Counted from the stretch's first letter, positions 6,922 to 13,043 are shown. The stretch is DNA of 13,493 nucleotides from JAVKSL01 sp039583695 (GCA_039583695.1 JAVKSL010000072.1:1-13493), one strand, 5' to 3'. Notes: generated by a model from the letters alone, not told the origin. Made by a program: numbers and translations.

Positions 6922-8649
6922 TCACAGGTACTGGCCGGTGCCCACGCGCTCGATGGCCCTGCCACCAGCGCCCTCGCCATCCGCCAGCAGCGTGCGCACG
7001 TACACGATCCTCTCGCCCTTCTTGCCCGAGATCTTGGCCCAGTCGTCGGGGTTGGTGGTGTTGGGCAGGTCCTCGTGCTCCTTGTACTCCTGGGTGATCG
7101 ACTCGAGGAGGTCAGAGGTGCGGATGCCCTTGACCTCACCTGCGATGGTCCGCTTGATGGCGCACTTCTTGGCCCGCCGAACGATGTTCTCGATCATGGC
7201 GCCCGACGCGAAGTCCTTGAAGTACAAGATCTCCTTGTCGCCGTTCTGGTAGGTCACCTCCAGGAACCGATTGTCGTGATCTGCCCGGTACATCTCCTCG
7301 ACCGTCGTCTCGATCATGGCGGCAACGGTCTTGTCACGGTCACCGCCGCCCAGGCGCTCCACCTCAGCCGGGTCCAGGGGCAGGTCAGCCACCAGGTAGC
7401 GGCCAAAGATCGCTGCCGCGGCCTCAGCGTTGGGCCTCTCGATCTTGATCTTCACGTCGAGTCGTCCGGGACGCAGGATCGCCGGGTCGATCAGGTCCTC
7501 ACGGTTGGAGGCGCCGATCACGATGACGTTGCGCAGGGTCTCGACCCCGTCGATCTCTGCCAGGAGCTGCGGCACGATGGTCGACTCCATGTCCGAGCTG
7601 ATGCCTGTGCCCCGGGTACGGAACAACGAGTCCATCTCGTCGAAGAACACGATGACCGGAACACCCTCCTCTGACTTCTCCCGGGCCCGCTGGAACACCA
7701 GGCGGATCTGGCGCTCGGTCTCGCCCACGTACTTGTTGAGCAGCTCAGGGCCCTTGATATTGAGGAAATAGCTCCGCGCCGCAAGATTCCCGGTCACCGC
7801 GGAGACCTTCTTGGCCAAGGAGTTGGCGACGGCCTTTGCAATGAGGGTCTTTCCGCACCCGGGGGGGCCGTACAACAAGATGCCCTTGGGGGCCGGCAGG
7901 GAGAACTCTGAGTACAACGCCCGGTGCAGGAATGGAAGCTCGACCGCGTCGGTGATGGCCTCGATCTGGGAGTCGAGCCCGCCCACGTCCGCGTAGGACA
8001 CCTCGGGCACCTCCTCCAAGACCAGGTCCTCGACCTCCGGTCGGGGCAGCTTCTCCAGCAACAGGCCGGTGCGTGAGTCCATGAGCAGCGAATCGCCCGG
8101 CCTGAGCCGCAGCCCAGCCAGGCTGGCGGCCAGCTCGGACACCCTCTCCTCGTCAGCCCGGGCGACCACGATTGCCCTGGTCCCGTCGTCGAGGCACTCC
8201 TTGAGGGTCACCACCTCGCCCACGACCTCACCCCCCCGGGCCAGCACCACGTTGAGCGACTCGTTGAGCACGACCTCCTGGCCGCGGGCCAGGTCCCCGG
8301 GCTGAATCTCGGGGTGCAGCGCGACCCTCACCTTTCGCCCACCGGAGAACACGTCCACCGTGCCGTCCTGGTTGGCAGCAAGGTACGTACCGTAAGCCGA
8401 GGGCGGCCGGGTCAGCTTGTCGACCTCCTCGCGCAACGTGGCTATGTGCTCGCGGGCTTGTTGGAGCGTGAAGGTGAGCTTCTCGTTGCGCGAGATCGCC
8501 TGGGCCAGGTTGGCCCTGGCCTCGATCAGATCGTCCTCCAGGTCGCGCGACCTCCGGGGGCCCTCGGCCAGGCGCCGGCGAAGGGCGATCACCTCGTCGT
8601 CGAGAATGCGGAAGTGCGCCTGGTCGTCGGGGTGCTGCTCGGGTTCCAT
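6922..8649 (-). CDS. mpa: Proteasome-activating AAA+ ATPase Mpa/ARC
   Basis: This hexameric unfoldase recognises pupylated proteins and feeds them into the 20S core. In the 575-residue product an N-terminal coiled coil (about 11-80) binds Pup. Two OB-like domains follow (about 83-205). The AAA+ module has Walker A GPPGCGKT (261-268), aromatic pore loop KYVG (306-309), Walker B VIVFFDEMD (332-340), sensor-1 IGASN and arginine-finger box RPGR (393-396). The C-terminus GQYL is the tail that docks into PrcA pockets. ATG 8649 is chosen because AGGAGG lies 8 bases upstream; an in-frame GTG at 8691 would add 14 residues but has its own Shine-Dalgarno touching the start codon. It is the first gene of the minus-strand proteasome unit and is divergent from the ferredoxin gene. 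Confidence 0.97.
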   Translation of the reverse strand: MEPEQHPDDQAHFRILDDEVIALRRRLAEGPRRSRDLEDDLIEARANLAQAISRNEKLTFTLQQAREHIATLREEVDKLTRPPSAYGTYLAANQDGTVDVFSGGRKVRVALHPEIQPGDLARGQEVVLNESLNVVLARGGEVVGEVVTLKECLDDGTRAIVVARADEERVSELAASLAGLRLRPGDSLLMDSRTGLLLEKLPRPEVEDLVLEEVPEVSYADVGGLDSQIEAITDAVELPFLHRALYSEFSLPAPKGILLYGPPGCGKTLIAKAVANSLAKKVSAVTGNLAARSYFLNIKGPELLNKYVGETERQIRLVFQRAREKSEEGVPVIVFFDEMDSLFRTRGTGISSDMESTIVPQLLAEIDGVETLRNVIVIGASNREDLIDPAILRPGRLDVKIKIERPNAEAAAAIFGRYLVADLPLDPAEVERLGGGDRDKTVAAMIETTVEEMYRADHDNRFLEVTYQNGDKEILYFKDFASGAMIENIVRRAKKCAIKRTIAGEVKGIRTSDLLESITQEYKEHEDLPNTTNPDDWAKISGKKGERIVYVRTLLADGEGAGGRAIERVGTGQYL

Positions 8650-8657
8650 GGAGGGCC

Positions 8658-8663
8658 CCTCCT
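8658..8663 (-). promoter_or_regulatory. Ribosome-binding site deciding the mpa start
   Basis: AGGAGG on the minus strand, 8 bases before ATG 8649, supports that start over GTG 8691. Confidence 0.75.
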
Positions 8664-8684
8664 GCTCGCCTGCTCCTGCCGTTG

Positions 8685-8696
8685 GGATCACCTCCT
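8685..8696 (-). promoter_or_regulatory. Second, unusually long anti-Shine-Dalgarno match in the mpa leader
   Basis: The plus strand reads GGATCACCTCCT, identical to the 3' end of 16S rRNA, so the mpa mRNA (minus strand) has a 12-base perfect complement to it. It lies about 36 bases before ATG 8649 and merges with GTG 8691. It has no well-spaced start of its own and could be a standby site or serve a weak upstream start. Confidence 0.45.
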
Positions 8697-8722
8697 CCGT
8701 GTATCTGGCTCTTACTTAGTCA

Positions 8723-8734
8723 TCCAACGTTGGA
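8723..8734. promoter_or_regulatory. Perfect 12-bp palindrome in the mpa/ferredoxin divergent gap
   Basis: TCCAACGTTGGA is a perfect palindrome lying 74 bases upstream of the mpa ATG and 120 upstream of the ferredoxin ATG. Its position in a divergent promoter region suggests an operator. I cannot name a regulator. Confidence 0.4.
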
Positions 8735-8805
8735 AACCTGAGCTTGCGGTCCCTAGGCGACGATACACCTCACGGCAAGGCGGGCCGGTCATCTCACTGG
8801 GAGGG

Positions 8806-8811
8806 TATCGT
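8806..8811 (+). promoter_or_regulatory. Possible -10 box for the ferredoxin gene
   Basis: TATCGT fits the TAnnnT pattern 42 bases before the ferredoxin ATG. No matching -35 is visible, so this is weak. Confidence 0.2.
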
Positions 8812-8853
8812 GGGGACTGTTAACCCCTATGCCTGAGAGGCGACACATCTGCG

Positions 8854-9090
8854 ATGAAGGTCTGGATCGATCAGGATCTGTGCACTGGTGACGGTCTTTG
8901 TGAGGAGATCGCACCCGCCGTCTTCACCTTGCTCGACGACGGCCTGGCATATGTCAAGGAGGGCAACGAGGTTCACGACGATCCCAGTGGTTCCGCAGGC
9001 ATCGCCGCGGTGCCGGCCGGGCTAGAGGACGCCGTCAAAGAGGCCGCCGAGGAGTGCCCCGGAGAGTGCATCTTCGTCGAAGCCGACTGA
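8854..9090 (+). CDS. Small single-cluster ferredoxin
   Basis: The 78-residue acidic product carries one iron-sulfur cluster: Cys10-x2-Asp13-x2-Cys16 near the N-terminus and Cys68-Pro near the C-terminus, with an extra Cys72. The central Cys of the usual 4Fe-4S motif is Asp, so the cluster is either 3Fe-4S or an Asp-ligated 4Fe-4S, as in ferredoxins that feed cytochromes P450 or in Pyrococcus ferredoxin. It would act as a soluble one-electron carrier; partner unknown, and no P450 or reductase gene is in view. AGAGG lies 13 bases upstream of the ATG, farther than ideal. It is divergent from mpa and convergent with the DUF4331 gene. I recall ferredoxin genes beside mpa/arc in other actinobacteria, but cannot verify that here. 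Confidence 0.9.
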   Translation: MKVWIDQDLCTGDGLCEEIAPAVFTLLDDGLAYVKEGNEVHDDPSGSAGIAAVPAGLEDAVKEAAEECPGECIFVEAD

Positions 9091-9108
9091 GAGATAGGCG
9101 GGCACCCC

Positions 9109-9229
9109 GGACCGCCGGGCGACCTCGGACCGCCGGGCAGCGACCTCGGACCGCCGGGCAGCGACCTCGGACCGCCGGGCGGGGTCGGAGCGCCGGGCAG
9201 CGACCTCGGACCGCCGGGCGGGGTCGGAT
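9109..9229. repeat. GC-rich minisatellite with 18- and 21-bp units
   Basis: The core GGACCGCCGGGC recurs at 9109, 9127, 9148, 9169, 9187 (one mismatch) and 9208, with a truncated copy at 9226. Spacings alternate between 21 (linker AGCGACCTC) and 18 (linkers GACCTC or GGGGTC). All periods are multiples of three, so long spurious reading frames cross it. It fills the space after the ferredoxin stop. Spacer sequences are not unique. Confidence 0.95.
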
Positions 9230-9244
9230 GTCAGGAAACTGGTC

Positions 9245-9282
9245 GACTGGCCGGTCACTCGGGGGGGAGCCACCGGCCAGTC
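9245..9282. terminator. Bidirectional hairpin between ferredoxin and DUF4331 genes
   Basis: GACTGGCCGGT (9245-9255) and ACCGGCCAGTC (9272-9282) pair perfectly over 11 bp with a 16-base G-rich loop. It lies between convergent stops at 9090 and 9303, where shared termination is expected. It has no T-tract. Confidence 0.6.
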
Positions 9283-9302
9283 GGGCCAGGAGATGGGGAG
9301 CC

Positions 9303-10730
9303 CTAGTAAGAGCTCACCACGGCTGGGGTGTCGTTGTCCGGCACGTCGTAGCCGGCGTAGGGCACGCCGAGATACGGGAACTGGTAGATGTAGCGGACGG
9401 TTCCCTCGGCGGTAATGTCGGTCGAGCTCGAGGTGAGGCCCATGCTGATGCCACCGGCGGCGGCGTCAGCCTTGTAGGACTTGTCCACCAGCGGGAGCGT
9501 GGCGCCGGCGATGGCGCGCAGCTCGATGGTGGCCACGTCGTCGTACACCCGACGGCCGTTGGGGTACCCTGCGGGGTCACCCCCGATCAGGCCGAGGTTG
9601 CTGGCCCTGGCGATCGCCGTGGGGGTGATGTCCATGTTCAGGCGGAGCATGTCAGCTTGGACCGCGCCGGTGTAGTTCTGGAACCCGGGAACCACACCGG
9701 AAGGGATGCCGGTGAGCAGGATGGCCTCGAGGTCAGCCCTGGGCTTGCCCGAGGCTACGTAGGCGGCCAGGTTCGGGAACACGCCCGGGTACAAGACCGG
9801 GAGCAGGGTCGCAAGCTCGGGGTTCGCCACATGGGTGGCGAACTGCTTGTCGTCGGCCGGCGCCTGTGAGTTCCAGTAGTTCTTGAGGGCCAGCGGGATC
9901 AGGACCTCGTTGAACAGCGGGTTGCCCAGCCGGGAGACCTGGTTGTAGGGTCCGGCGTGCCCCCGGCGGCCCCCGGTGGGCTCGTAGAGCGAGACCTGCT
10001 GGCGACTGGCGGTGGTGTACACGCCGATCACCGGTCCTGATCCTCGGAGATCGGACTTGGGCACTTGGAGGGCGATGCTGTGCACGTTCACGTTCTTGGT
10101 GGCGTTGATGCCCGCGCCTGGCTTGTTCAGGACTGGGGCGCTCACACCGAACTTGGCGTGATCGGCCTGGAAGGGCCGCAAGGTCCCGAGGTCGAAGATC
10201 GCGCCGAGGTCCACGTAGAAACCCTCTGCCCGCTGACCGGCGAAGACCTTGCGCCCACCCGGCAGCTCGTGGACTGCGGCCTCGGCCAGCGAGGCGTAGT
10301 TGGGGGTCGACAGGGGGCCGATGTTGCATGGGGGGCACGCCAGGCCGGTGCCAAGCTCGACAATTTTCCCGGTTCTCAGGTCCTGTCGTATCACGGTGTA
10401 GGTCTGCTTGCGGTTCCACGAGGGCGAGTCGAGCGAGGTGATCGGCCCGTCGTTGTACAAGAAGGTGGTGGGGATCGCCACCTCGCTGTTGAACATGAAG
10501 CTGTACATGATCTCCGGGCGCCCATCGCCGTCGTTGTCGATGTGAATCCGGTAGATGACGTCGTCGCCGAACTCGTAGAAGTTGGGCCCACCGGCCGGCT
10601 CCTGGAGGGGCACGTAGTTGGCGATCAGGGTAACCGTGTCCGAGGCGTCAGGGCTGACGAACGCATAAAGATCCGTGCTGTCAGCTACCGGGTCCTTGGA
10701 GATCTCTGGTGCTTCACGATGTGACGACAT
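9303..10730 (-). CDS. DUF4331 family protein
   Basis: The 475-residue product begins MSSHREAPEISKDPVADSTD, the typical SHREAP opening of DUF4331 proteins. Other features that fit are DLYAFVSP, an acidic DNDGDGRPEI loop (65-74) that resembles a calcium-binding turn, and a C-terminal region ending YAGYDVPDNDTPAVVSSY. A CPPC pair lies at 132-135. Function is not established for the family. Many members are exported, yet I see no signal peptide here, so this copy is probably cytoplasmic or uses another route. ATG 10730 is supported by GAGAGG 7 bases upstream and by the conserved N-terminus; the frame is open far upstream but only as an out-of-frame overlap of trmI. It follows trmI by 86 bases. 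The gap has a short GGAC-CGTA-GTCC stem at the trmI stop. Confidence 0.9.
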   Translation of the reverse strand: MSSHREAPEISKDPVADSTDLYAFVSPDASDTVTLIANYVPLQEPAGGPNFYEFGDDVIYRIHIDNDGDGRPEIMYSFMFNSEVAIPTTFLYNDGPITSLDSPSWNRKQTYTVIRQDLRTGKIVELGTGLACPPCNIGPLSTPNYASLAEAAVHELPGGRKVFAGQRAEGFYVDLGAIFDLGTLRPFQADHAKFGVSAPVLNKPGAGINATKNVNVHSIALQVPKSDLRGSGPVIGVYTTASRQQVSLYEPTGGRRGHAGPYNQVSRLGNPLFNEVLIPLALKNYWNSQAPADDKQFATHVANPELATLLPVLYPGVFPNLAAYVASGKPRADLEAILLTGIPSGVVPGFQNYTGAVQADMLRLNMDITPTAIARASNLGLIGGDPAGYPNGRRVYDDVATIELRAIAGATLPLVDKSYKADAAAGGISMGLTSSSTDITAEGTVRYIYQFPYLGVPYAGYDVPDNDTPAVVSSY

Positions 10731-10816
10731 TGGCTCACCTCTCGTTCTCGGGGAATGGACGGGCACGAGCGTCCACATCCCCCCGAAGCCATACTGAAGC
10801 GCTCGTTCCCCCCGGA

Positions 10817-11668
10817 CTACGGTCCAGCGGGGCAATCCGGATGAGCTCCGGTTGCCACAAGCCTGGCCACCGTCAAGAAGCCGGTGTGGGCCACCATGCG
10901 GTGCGCAGGGCGCACGGAGCGCCCTTCGACGTGCCAACCCCGATGCAGGACCTCGAAGGTCTCGGCCAGTGCCCACGGGCTCCCAGGCGCTGCCAGGGCG
11001 TCGCGCAGCGCGCTCACCTGCAGCACACCGGGCAGGTAGGCCAGCAGGATCCCCCCGGGGCTCAGCGCCTGCGCGGCAGGCGCCAGACCGCGCCAGGGCT
11101 CGGGGAGGTCCAGCACGACACGGTCCAGACCCACCTCGTCGATCCCGTCGTAGACGTCGCGCTGGTGAACGACATAGGGGGGGGCGACAAAAGGGGGGGG
11201 CCAGCGTGCGTCCTCGACCAACGCCGCCACGTTGGCCCGTGCCCGCTCTGCAAAGTCGGCCCGCAGCTCGTAGCCGATCACCTCGGCCCCAGCCCGCACC
11301 AGGGCCATCGACAAAGCTCCCGACCCGACCCCGGCCTCCAGCACCCGTGCCCCGGGAAAGATGTCCGCCGCCATGAGGATTGCTCCCAGATCCTTCGGGT
11401 AGATCACCTGGGCGCCGCGGGGCATGGCCAGCACCGAATCGGCCAGGGTCGGGCGCACCACCAGGTAACGGGCGCCAGTTGCCGAGCGGACCTCGCAAGC
11501 GGCCGGCCGCCCGATGACCTCGTCGTGCAGGACCACCCCTGCGTGGGTATGAAAGCGGCCTCCGCTGGTGAGCGTGACCAAGTAGCGCCGCCCCTTGGAA
11601 TCAAGGAATAGAGCCCTTTCCCCCTCCCTCAGGTGCCCACTCCCCCCCTGCTCGCCTGGCGGGCTCAC
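10817..11668 (-). CDS. trmI: tRNA (adenine-58-N1)-methyltransferase
   Basis: TrmI methylates N1 of A58 in the tRNA T-loop using S-adenosylmethionine. The 283-residue product has the small N-terminal beta domain (GERALFLDSKGRRYLV; GGRFHTHAGVVLHDEVIG), the linker RPTLADSVLAMPRGAQVIYPKD and a Rossmann methyltransferase domain. Motif I is VLEAGVGSGAL (109-119), with acidic GYELR after strand 2, and DLPEPW (187-192) is the catalytic-site motif. GTG 11668 overlaps the preceding stop as GTGA, and family sequence begins about 15 residues later; no strong Shine-Dalgarno is seen, consistent with coupling. Two G8 runs (11177-11184, 11193-11200) encode Pro/Val residues in a variable loop. In M. tuberculosis trmI (Rv2118c) also lies just upstream of mpa, so the linkage is conserved. 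Confidence 0.94.
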   Translation of the reverse strand: MSPPGEQGGSGHLREGERALFLDSKGRRYLVTLTSGGRFHTHAGVVLHDEVIGRPAACEVRSATGARYLVVRPTLADSVLAMPRGAQVIYPKDLGAILMAADIFPGARVLEAGVGSGALSMALVRAGAEVIGYELRADFAERARANVAALVEDARWPPPFVAPPYVVHQRDVYDGIDEVGLDRVVLDLPEPWRGLAPAAQALSPGGILLAYLPGVLQVSALRDALAAPGSPWALAETFEVLHRGWHVEGRSVRPAHRMVAHTGFLTVARLVATGAHPDCPAGP

Positions 11669-11997
11669 CCCTGCTCTGCGAGGGTTGGCCCGGCTTGGCG
11701 CTCGGCCCGCTGTTCCCGGCGGTCCCTGCGCCGGGCGCGGCGACCGGGAGGAGGTGGTCCGTGGGAGATGAGCAGTGACTGGCCCCGTCCGAGGGCCTGG
11801 GTGAAGACGACCTGCTCCTCCCGCCGCCGAACCCGGCGCAGGGCCAGGACCGCGACCCCGACCGCCATCCACTTTCGGTCCCCCCCCAATAGCCCCTTGC
11901 GCCAGGCCCTCGTGGCCAGGGGGACCAGGGCGACCTCGATCAGGCGGCGCTCGCCACGGTGCTTGGCGCCGCGCTTGGCGCCGCGCTTGGCGCTCAA
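11665..11997 (-). CDS. Small basic protein, hypothetical
   Basis: I do not recognise this 110-residue protein. It is very Arg/Lys rich, starts with repeated KRGA units (MSAKRGAKRGAKHRGERR), has a short hydrophobic stretch (about 43-55, MAVGVAVLALRRV) flanked by basic residues, and a strand-like VVFTQALGRGQSLLISHG followed by a basic tail. It may be a membrane-peripheral or weakly anchored protein. The start is TTG 11997, overlapping the upstream stop as TTGA, and its own stop overlaps the trmI start as GTGA, so it is probably translated by coupling. Its place after YqjE-like and DUF3618-like genes recalls yqjK in Enterobacteria, but I see no sequence evidence of homology. A G8 run at 11880-11887 lies in it. 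Confidence 0.6.
   Translation of the reverse strand: MSAKRGAKRGAKHRGERRLIEVALVPLATRAWRKGLLGGDRKWMAVGVAVLALRRVRRREEQVVFTQALGRGQSLLISHGPPPPGRRARRRDRREQRAERQAGPTLAEQG
11961..11993. repeat. 12-bp tandem repeat at a gene start
   Basis: GCTTGGCGCCGC is repeated at 11961-11972 and 11973-11984, with a 9-base third copy to 11993. It encodes the KRGA repeats at the N-terminus of the small basic protein. Confidence 0.9.
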
Positions 11998-12224
11998 ACC
12001 CGCCGGATCTCCACGACGGTGGAGCGCCTCCGTCCCCGGCGACGCCCAAGCAGGTAGGTAGCCGCGACCAGCACCGCCCCCCCGGCGGCACCCAGGGGGA
12101 CCAGCTTGGGCTTGACGACCTCAGTGGTGCGGGCGATGGTCTGATCGACATGCCCGGTGATCTGGCGAACCTGCGCCTCGATGTCGGCGGGCGTGATCCG
12201 CTTCGCGCTGGGTTGCGATGTCAC
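11994..12224 (-). CDS. DUF3618-like small membrane protein
   Basis: The 76-residue product has RITPADIEAQVRQITGHVDQTI near the N-terminus, matching the DUF3618 pattern of an amphipathic helix with a conserved I-E-x-x-R-x-x-T/I core. A hydrophobic segment (about 42-60, LVPLGAAGGAVLVAATYLLG) and a strongly basic tail RRRGRRRS follow. It is probably anchored by its C-terminal part with the helical N-terminus in the cytoplasm. GTG 12224 overlaps the upstream stop as GTGA; the longer open frame upstream is out-of-frame overlap. DUF3618 proteins often accompany holin-X/YqjE-like proteins in actinobacteria, as here. The arrangement is reminiscent of E. coli YqjD (a ribosome-associated membrane protein) with YqjE, an analogy only. 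Confidence 0.75.
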   Translation of the reverse strand: MTSQPSAKRITPADIEAQVRQITGHVDQTIARTTEVVKPKLVPLGAAGGAVLVAATYLLGRRRGRRRSTVVEIRRV

Positions 12225-12577
12225 TTCGACCCGCCGGGTGTGCGGGCTGGCCGGACAATGCGCAGCGCCGCCAGGCTGACCACTGCGAGGGCCACCACCG
12301 CGCAGACCGCGTATGGCATCCACGAGTGGGCGCCGGCAAAGGTGGACCCGGTGTCCTCCTGCAGGACCCGCAGCACGGCCAGGATCACCAGGACCAGGCC
12401 GATGCCGCCCAGGACCGATCCCGCCGCCCCGAAGGCCACGTAACGGCCCAGGGCCTTTACCGGCTGGAGGGTCTCCTGCTTGAGGTAGCCAACCACCAGG
12501 TCCCACAGCCCGCGGCCAAGCTCGGGGATGCCCTGCCGATCTGGCCCGGTCGGGTTCTGTGCCACATTCCTCCTCAT
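12221..12577 (-). CDS. YqjE / actinobacterial holin-X-like membrane protein
   Basis: The 118-residue product has an N-terminal cytoplasmic helix with ELGRGLWDLVVGYLKQETLQ, a GRYVAFGAAGSVLGGIG-type first membrane segment (about 47-71) and a second one (about 87-107) after an EDTGSTFAGAHSWMPY loop. This matches the putative actinobacterial holin-X (PF07332) family, which includes E. coli YqjE; despite the name, the chromosomal members are not known to lyse cells. ATG 12577 is used; AGGAGG inside the first codons would instead suit GTG 12565, so the exact start is uncertain by four residues. It heads the minus-strand operon leading to trmI and is divergent from tRNA-Pro. Confidence 0.75.
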   Translation of the reverse strand: MRRNVAQNPTGPDRQGIPELGRGLWDLVVGYLKQETLQPVKALGRYVAFGAAGSVLGGIGLVLVILAVLRVLQEDTGSTFAGAHSWMPYAVCAVVALAVVSLAALRIVRPARTPGGSK

Positions 12578-12616
12578 GGGTTGCCCGCCCTCGGGTGGGG
12601 ACGTCGAGGATCATGG

Positions 12617-12624
12617 TATACGAT
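12617..12624 (+). promoter_or_regulatory. Likely -10 box of tRNA-Pro
   Basis: TATACGAT holds TACGAT (12619-12624), a TAnnnT match ten bases before the mature tRNA. GTATAC here is palindromic, so a minus-strand -10 (TACCAT) for the divergent operon would overlap it. No clear -35 is visible on either strand. Confidence 0.4.
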
Positions 12625-12633
12625 GCAGCCGGA

Positions 12634-12710
12634 CGGGCTGTGGCGCAGCTTGGTAGCGCGCTTGACTGGGGGTCAAGAGGTCCCGGGTTCAAATCCCGGC
12701 AGCCCGACCA
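12634..12710 (+). tRNA. tRNA-Pro(GGG)
   Basis: A full cloverleaf fits. The acceptor is CGGGCTG/CAGCCCG, the D arm is GCGC-AGCTTGGTA-GCGC, and the anticodon stem CTTGA/TCAAG carries the loop CTGGGGG. The T arm is CCGGG-TTCAAAT-CCCGG, with discriminator A and encoded CCA. The anticodon GGG (12668-12670) reads CCC and CCU proline codons. The T-loop has A58, the substrate of the neighbouring TrmI. Its length is 77 bases. Confidence 0.98.
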
Positions 12711-12774
12711 TGTAAGTGCAGGTCAGAGGCTATATCCGGGGATCAGGTGGGAGTGCTCCGAGGCCCGTTGTAAA

Positions 12775-12794
12775 CGGTTTGTCAACGCAAACCG
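12775..12794. terminator. Hairpin downstream of the tRNA and over a minus-strand stop
   Basis: CGGTTTG and CAAACCG form a perfect 7-bp stem around a 6-base loop; an adjacent CCGTT-GTA-AACGG stem overlaps it. It lies 64 bases after the tRNA and covers the stop of the minus-strand reading frame ending at 12782, so it could terminate either. Confidence 0.35.
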
Positions 12795-12961
12795 CCCGAG
12801 GCCCCGAGCGGTGGCGGGTTGACCAGAGCGCCGGATGGGTCCTCGACCACGAGCCAGCGCCAGCGTGACGCCTCGGCGTAGTCGTGGGCGGCGCCGTACT
12901 TGCCCGCCAGGGTGTCCCGCTCCCGTCTGGCGCCTAGCTCGGTGGACGCCGCAGTGCCCAT
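12782..12961 (-). CDS. Short hypothetical protein, possibly a remnant
   Basis: I do not recognise this 59-residue product (MGTAASTELGARRERDTLAG, later YAEASRWRWLVVEDPSGALV). Its codons mostly end in G or C, as real genes here do, and the amino-acid composition is balanced, so at least part is likely coding or recently coding. The frame stays open to 13096, where the upstream part reads as Arg/Ser-rich noise. ATG 12961 has no good Shine-Dalgarno. It sits at the end of three short minus-strand frames in three different phases, so it could also be the tail of a frameshifted gene. Confidence 0.35.
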   Translation of the reverse strand: MGTAASTELGARRERDTLAGKYGAAHDYAEASRWRWLVVEDPSGALVNPPPLGASGGLR

Positions 12962-13018
12962 CGAGGCCCTGGAGCGCGCCGAGGCCGCAGCCCGGCAGGG
13001 GAAGCGAACCGACCTGCA

Positions 13019-13043
13019 ACCTTCATCGGAATCCGATGAAGGT
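13019..13043. promoter_or_regulatory. Perfect 25-bp palindrome
   Basis: ACCTTCATCGGA (13019-13030), a central A, and TCCGATGAAGGT (13032-13043) form an exact inverted repeat. A one-base loop is too tight for a good RNA hairpin, so a dimer-binding operator or recombination site is more likely. It covers the stop of the 65-residue frame above it. Confidence 0.5.

Noticed and set aside
6261..7674. Two long plus-strand frames opposite dop and mpa
   Set aside because: Both are antisense shadows of clearly conserved genes.
8685..8696. Fragment of a 16S rRNA gene
   Set aside because: Only the 12-base anti-SD match is present; it is explained as an extended Shine-Dalgarno on the minus strand.
9109..9229. 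CRISPR array
   Set aside because: Units are 18-21 bp with near-identical linkers and no unique spacers; no cas genes are present.
9054..9869. 271-residue plus-strand frame through the minisatellite
   Set aside because: It is kept open by the multiple-of-three repeat and then runs antisense to the DUF4331 gene.
10731..11498. Long N-terminal extension of the DUF4331 frame
   Set aside because: It overlaps trmI in another phase, reads as Gly/Arg/Pro-rich noise, and the supported ATG with Shine-Dalgarno is at 10730.
10709..11611. 300-residue plus-strand frame
   Set aside because: It is antisense to trmI, a high-GC shadow with no recognisable protein features.
11669..12151. Long N-terminal extension of the trmI frame
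   Set aside because: The sequence is low-complexity and overlaps two other genes; GTG 11668 with a 4-base overlap and family length fits better.
12225..12692. Upstream extension of the DUF3618 frame, running into the tRNA antisense strand
   Set aside because: It overlaps the YqjE-like gene and tRNA-Pro; the GTGA overlap gives a natural start at 12224.
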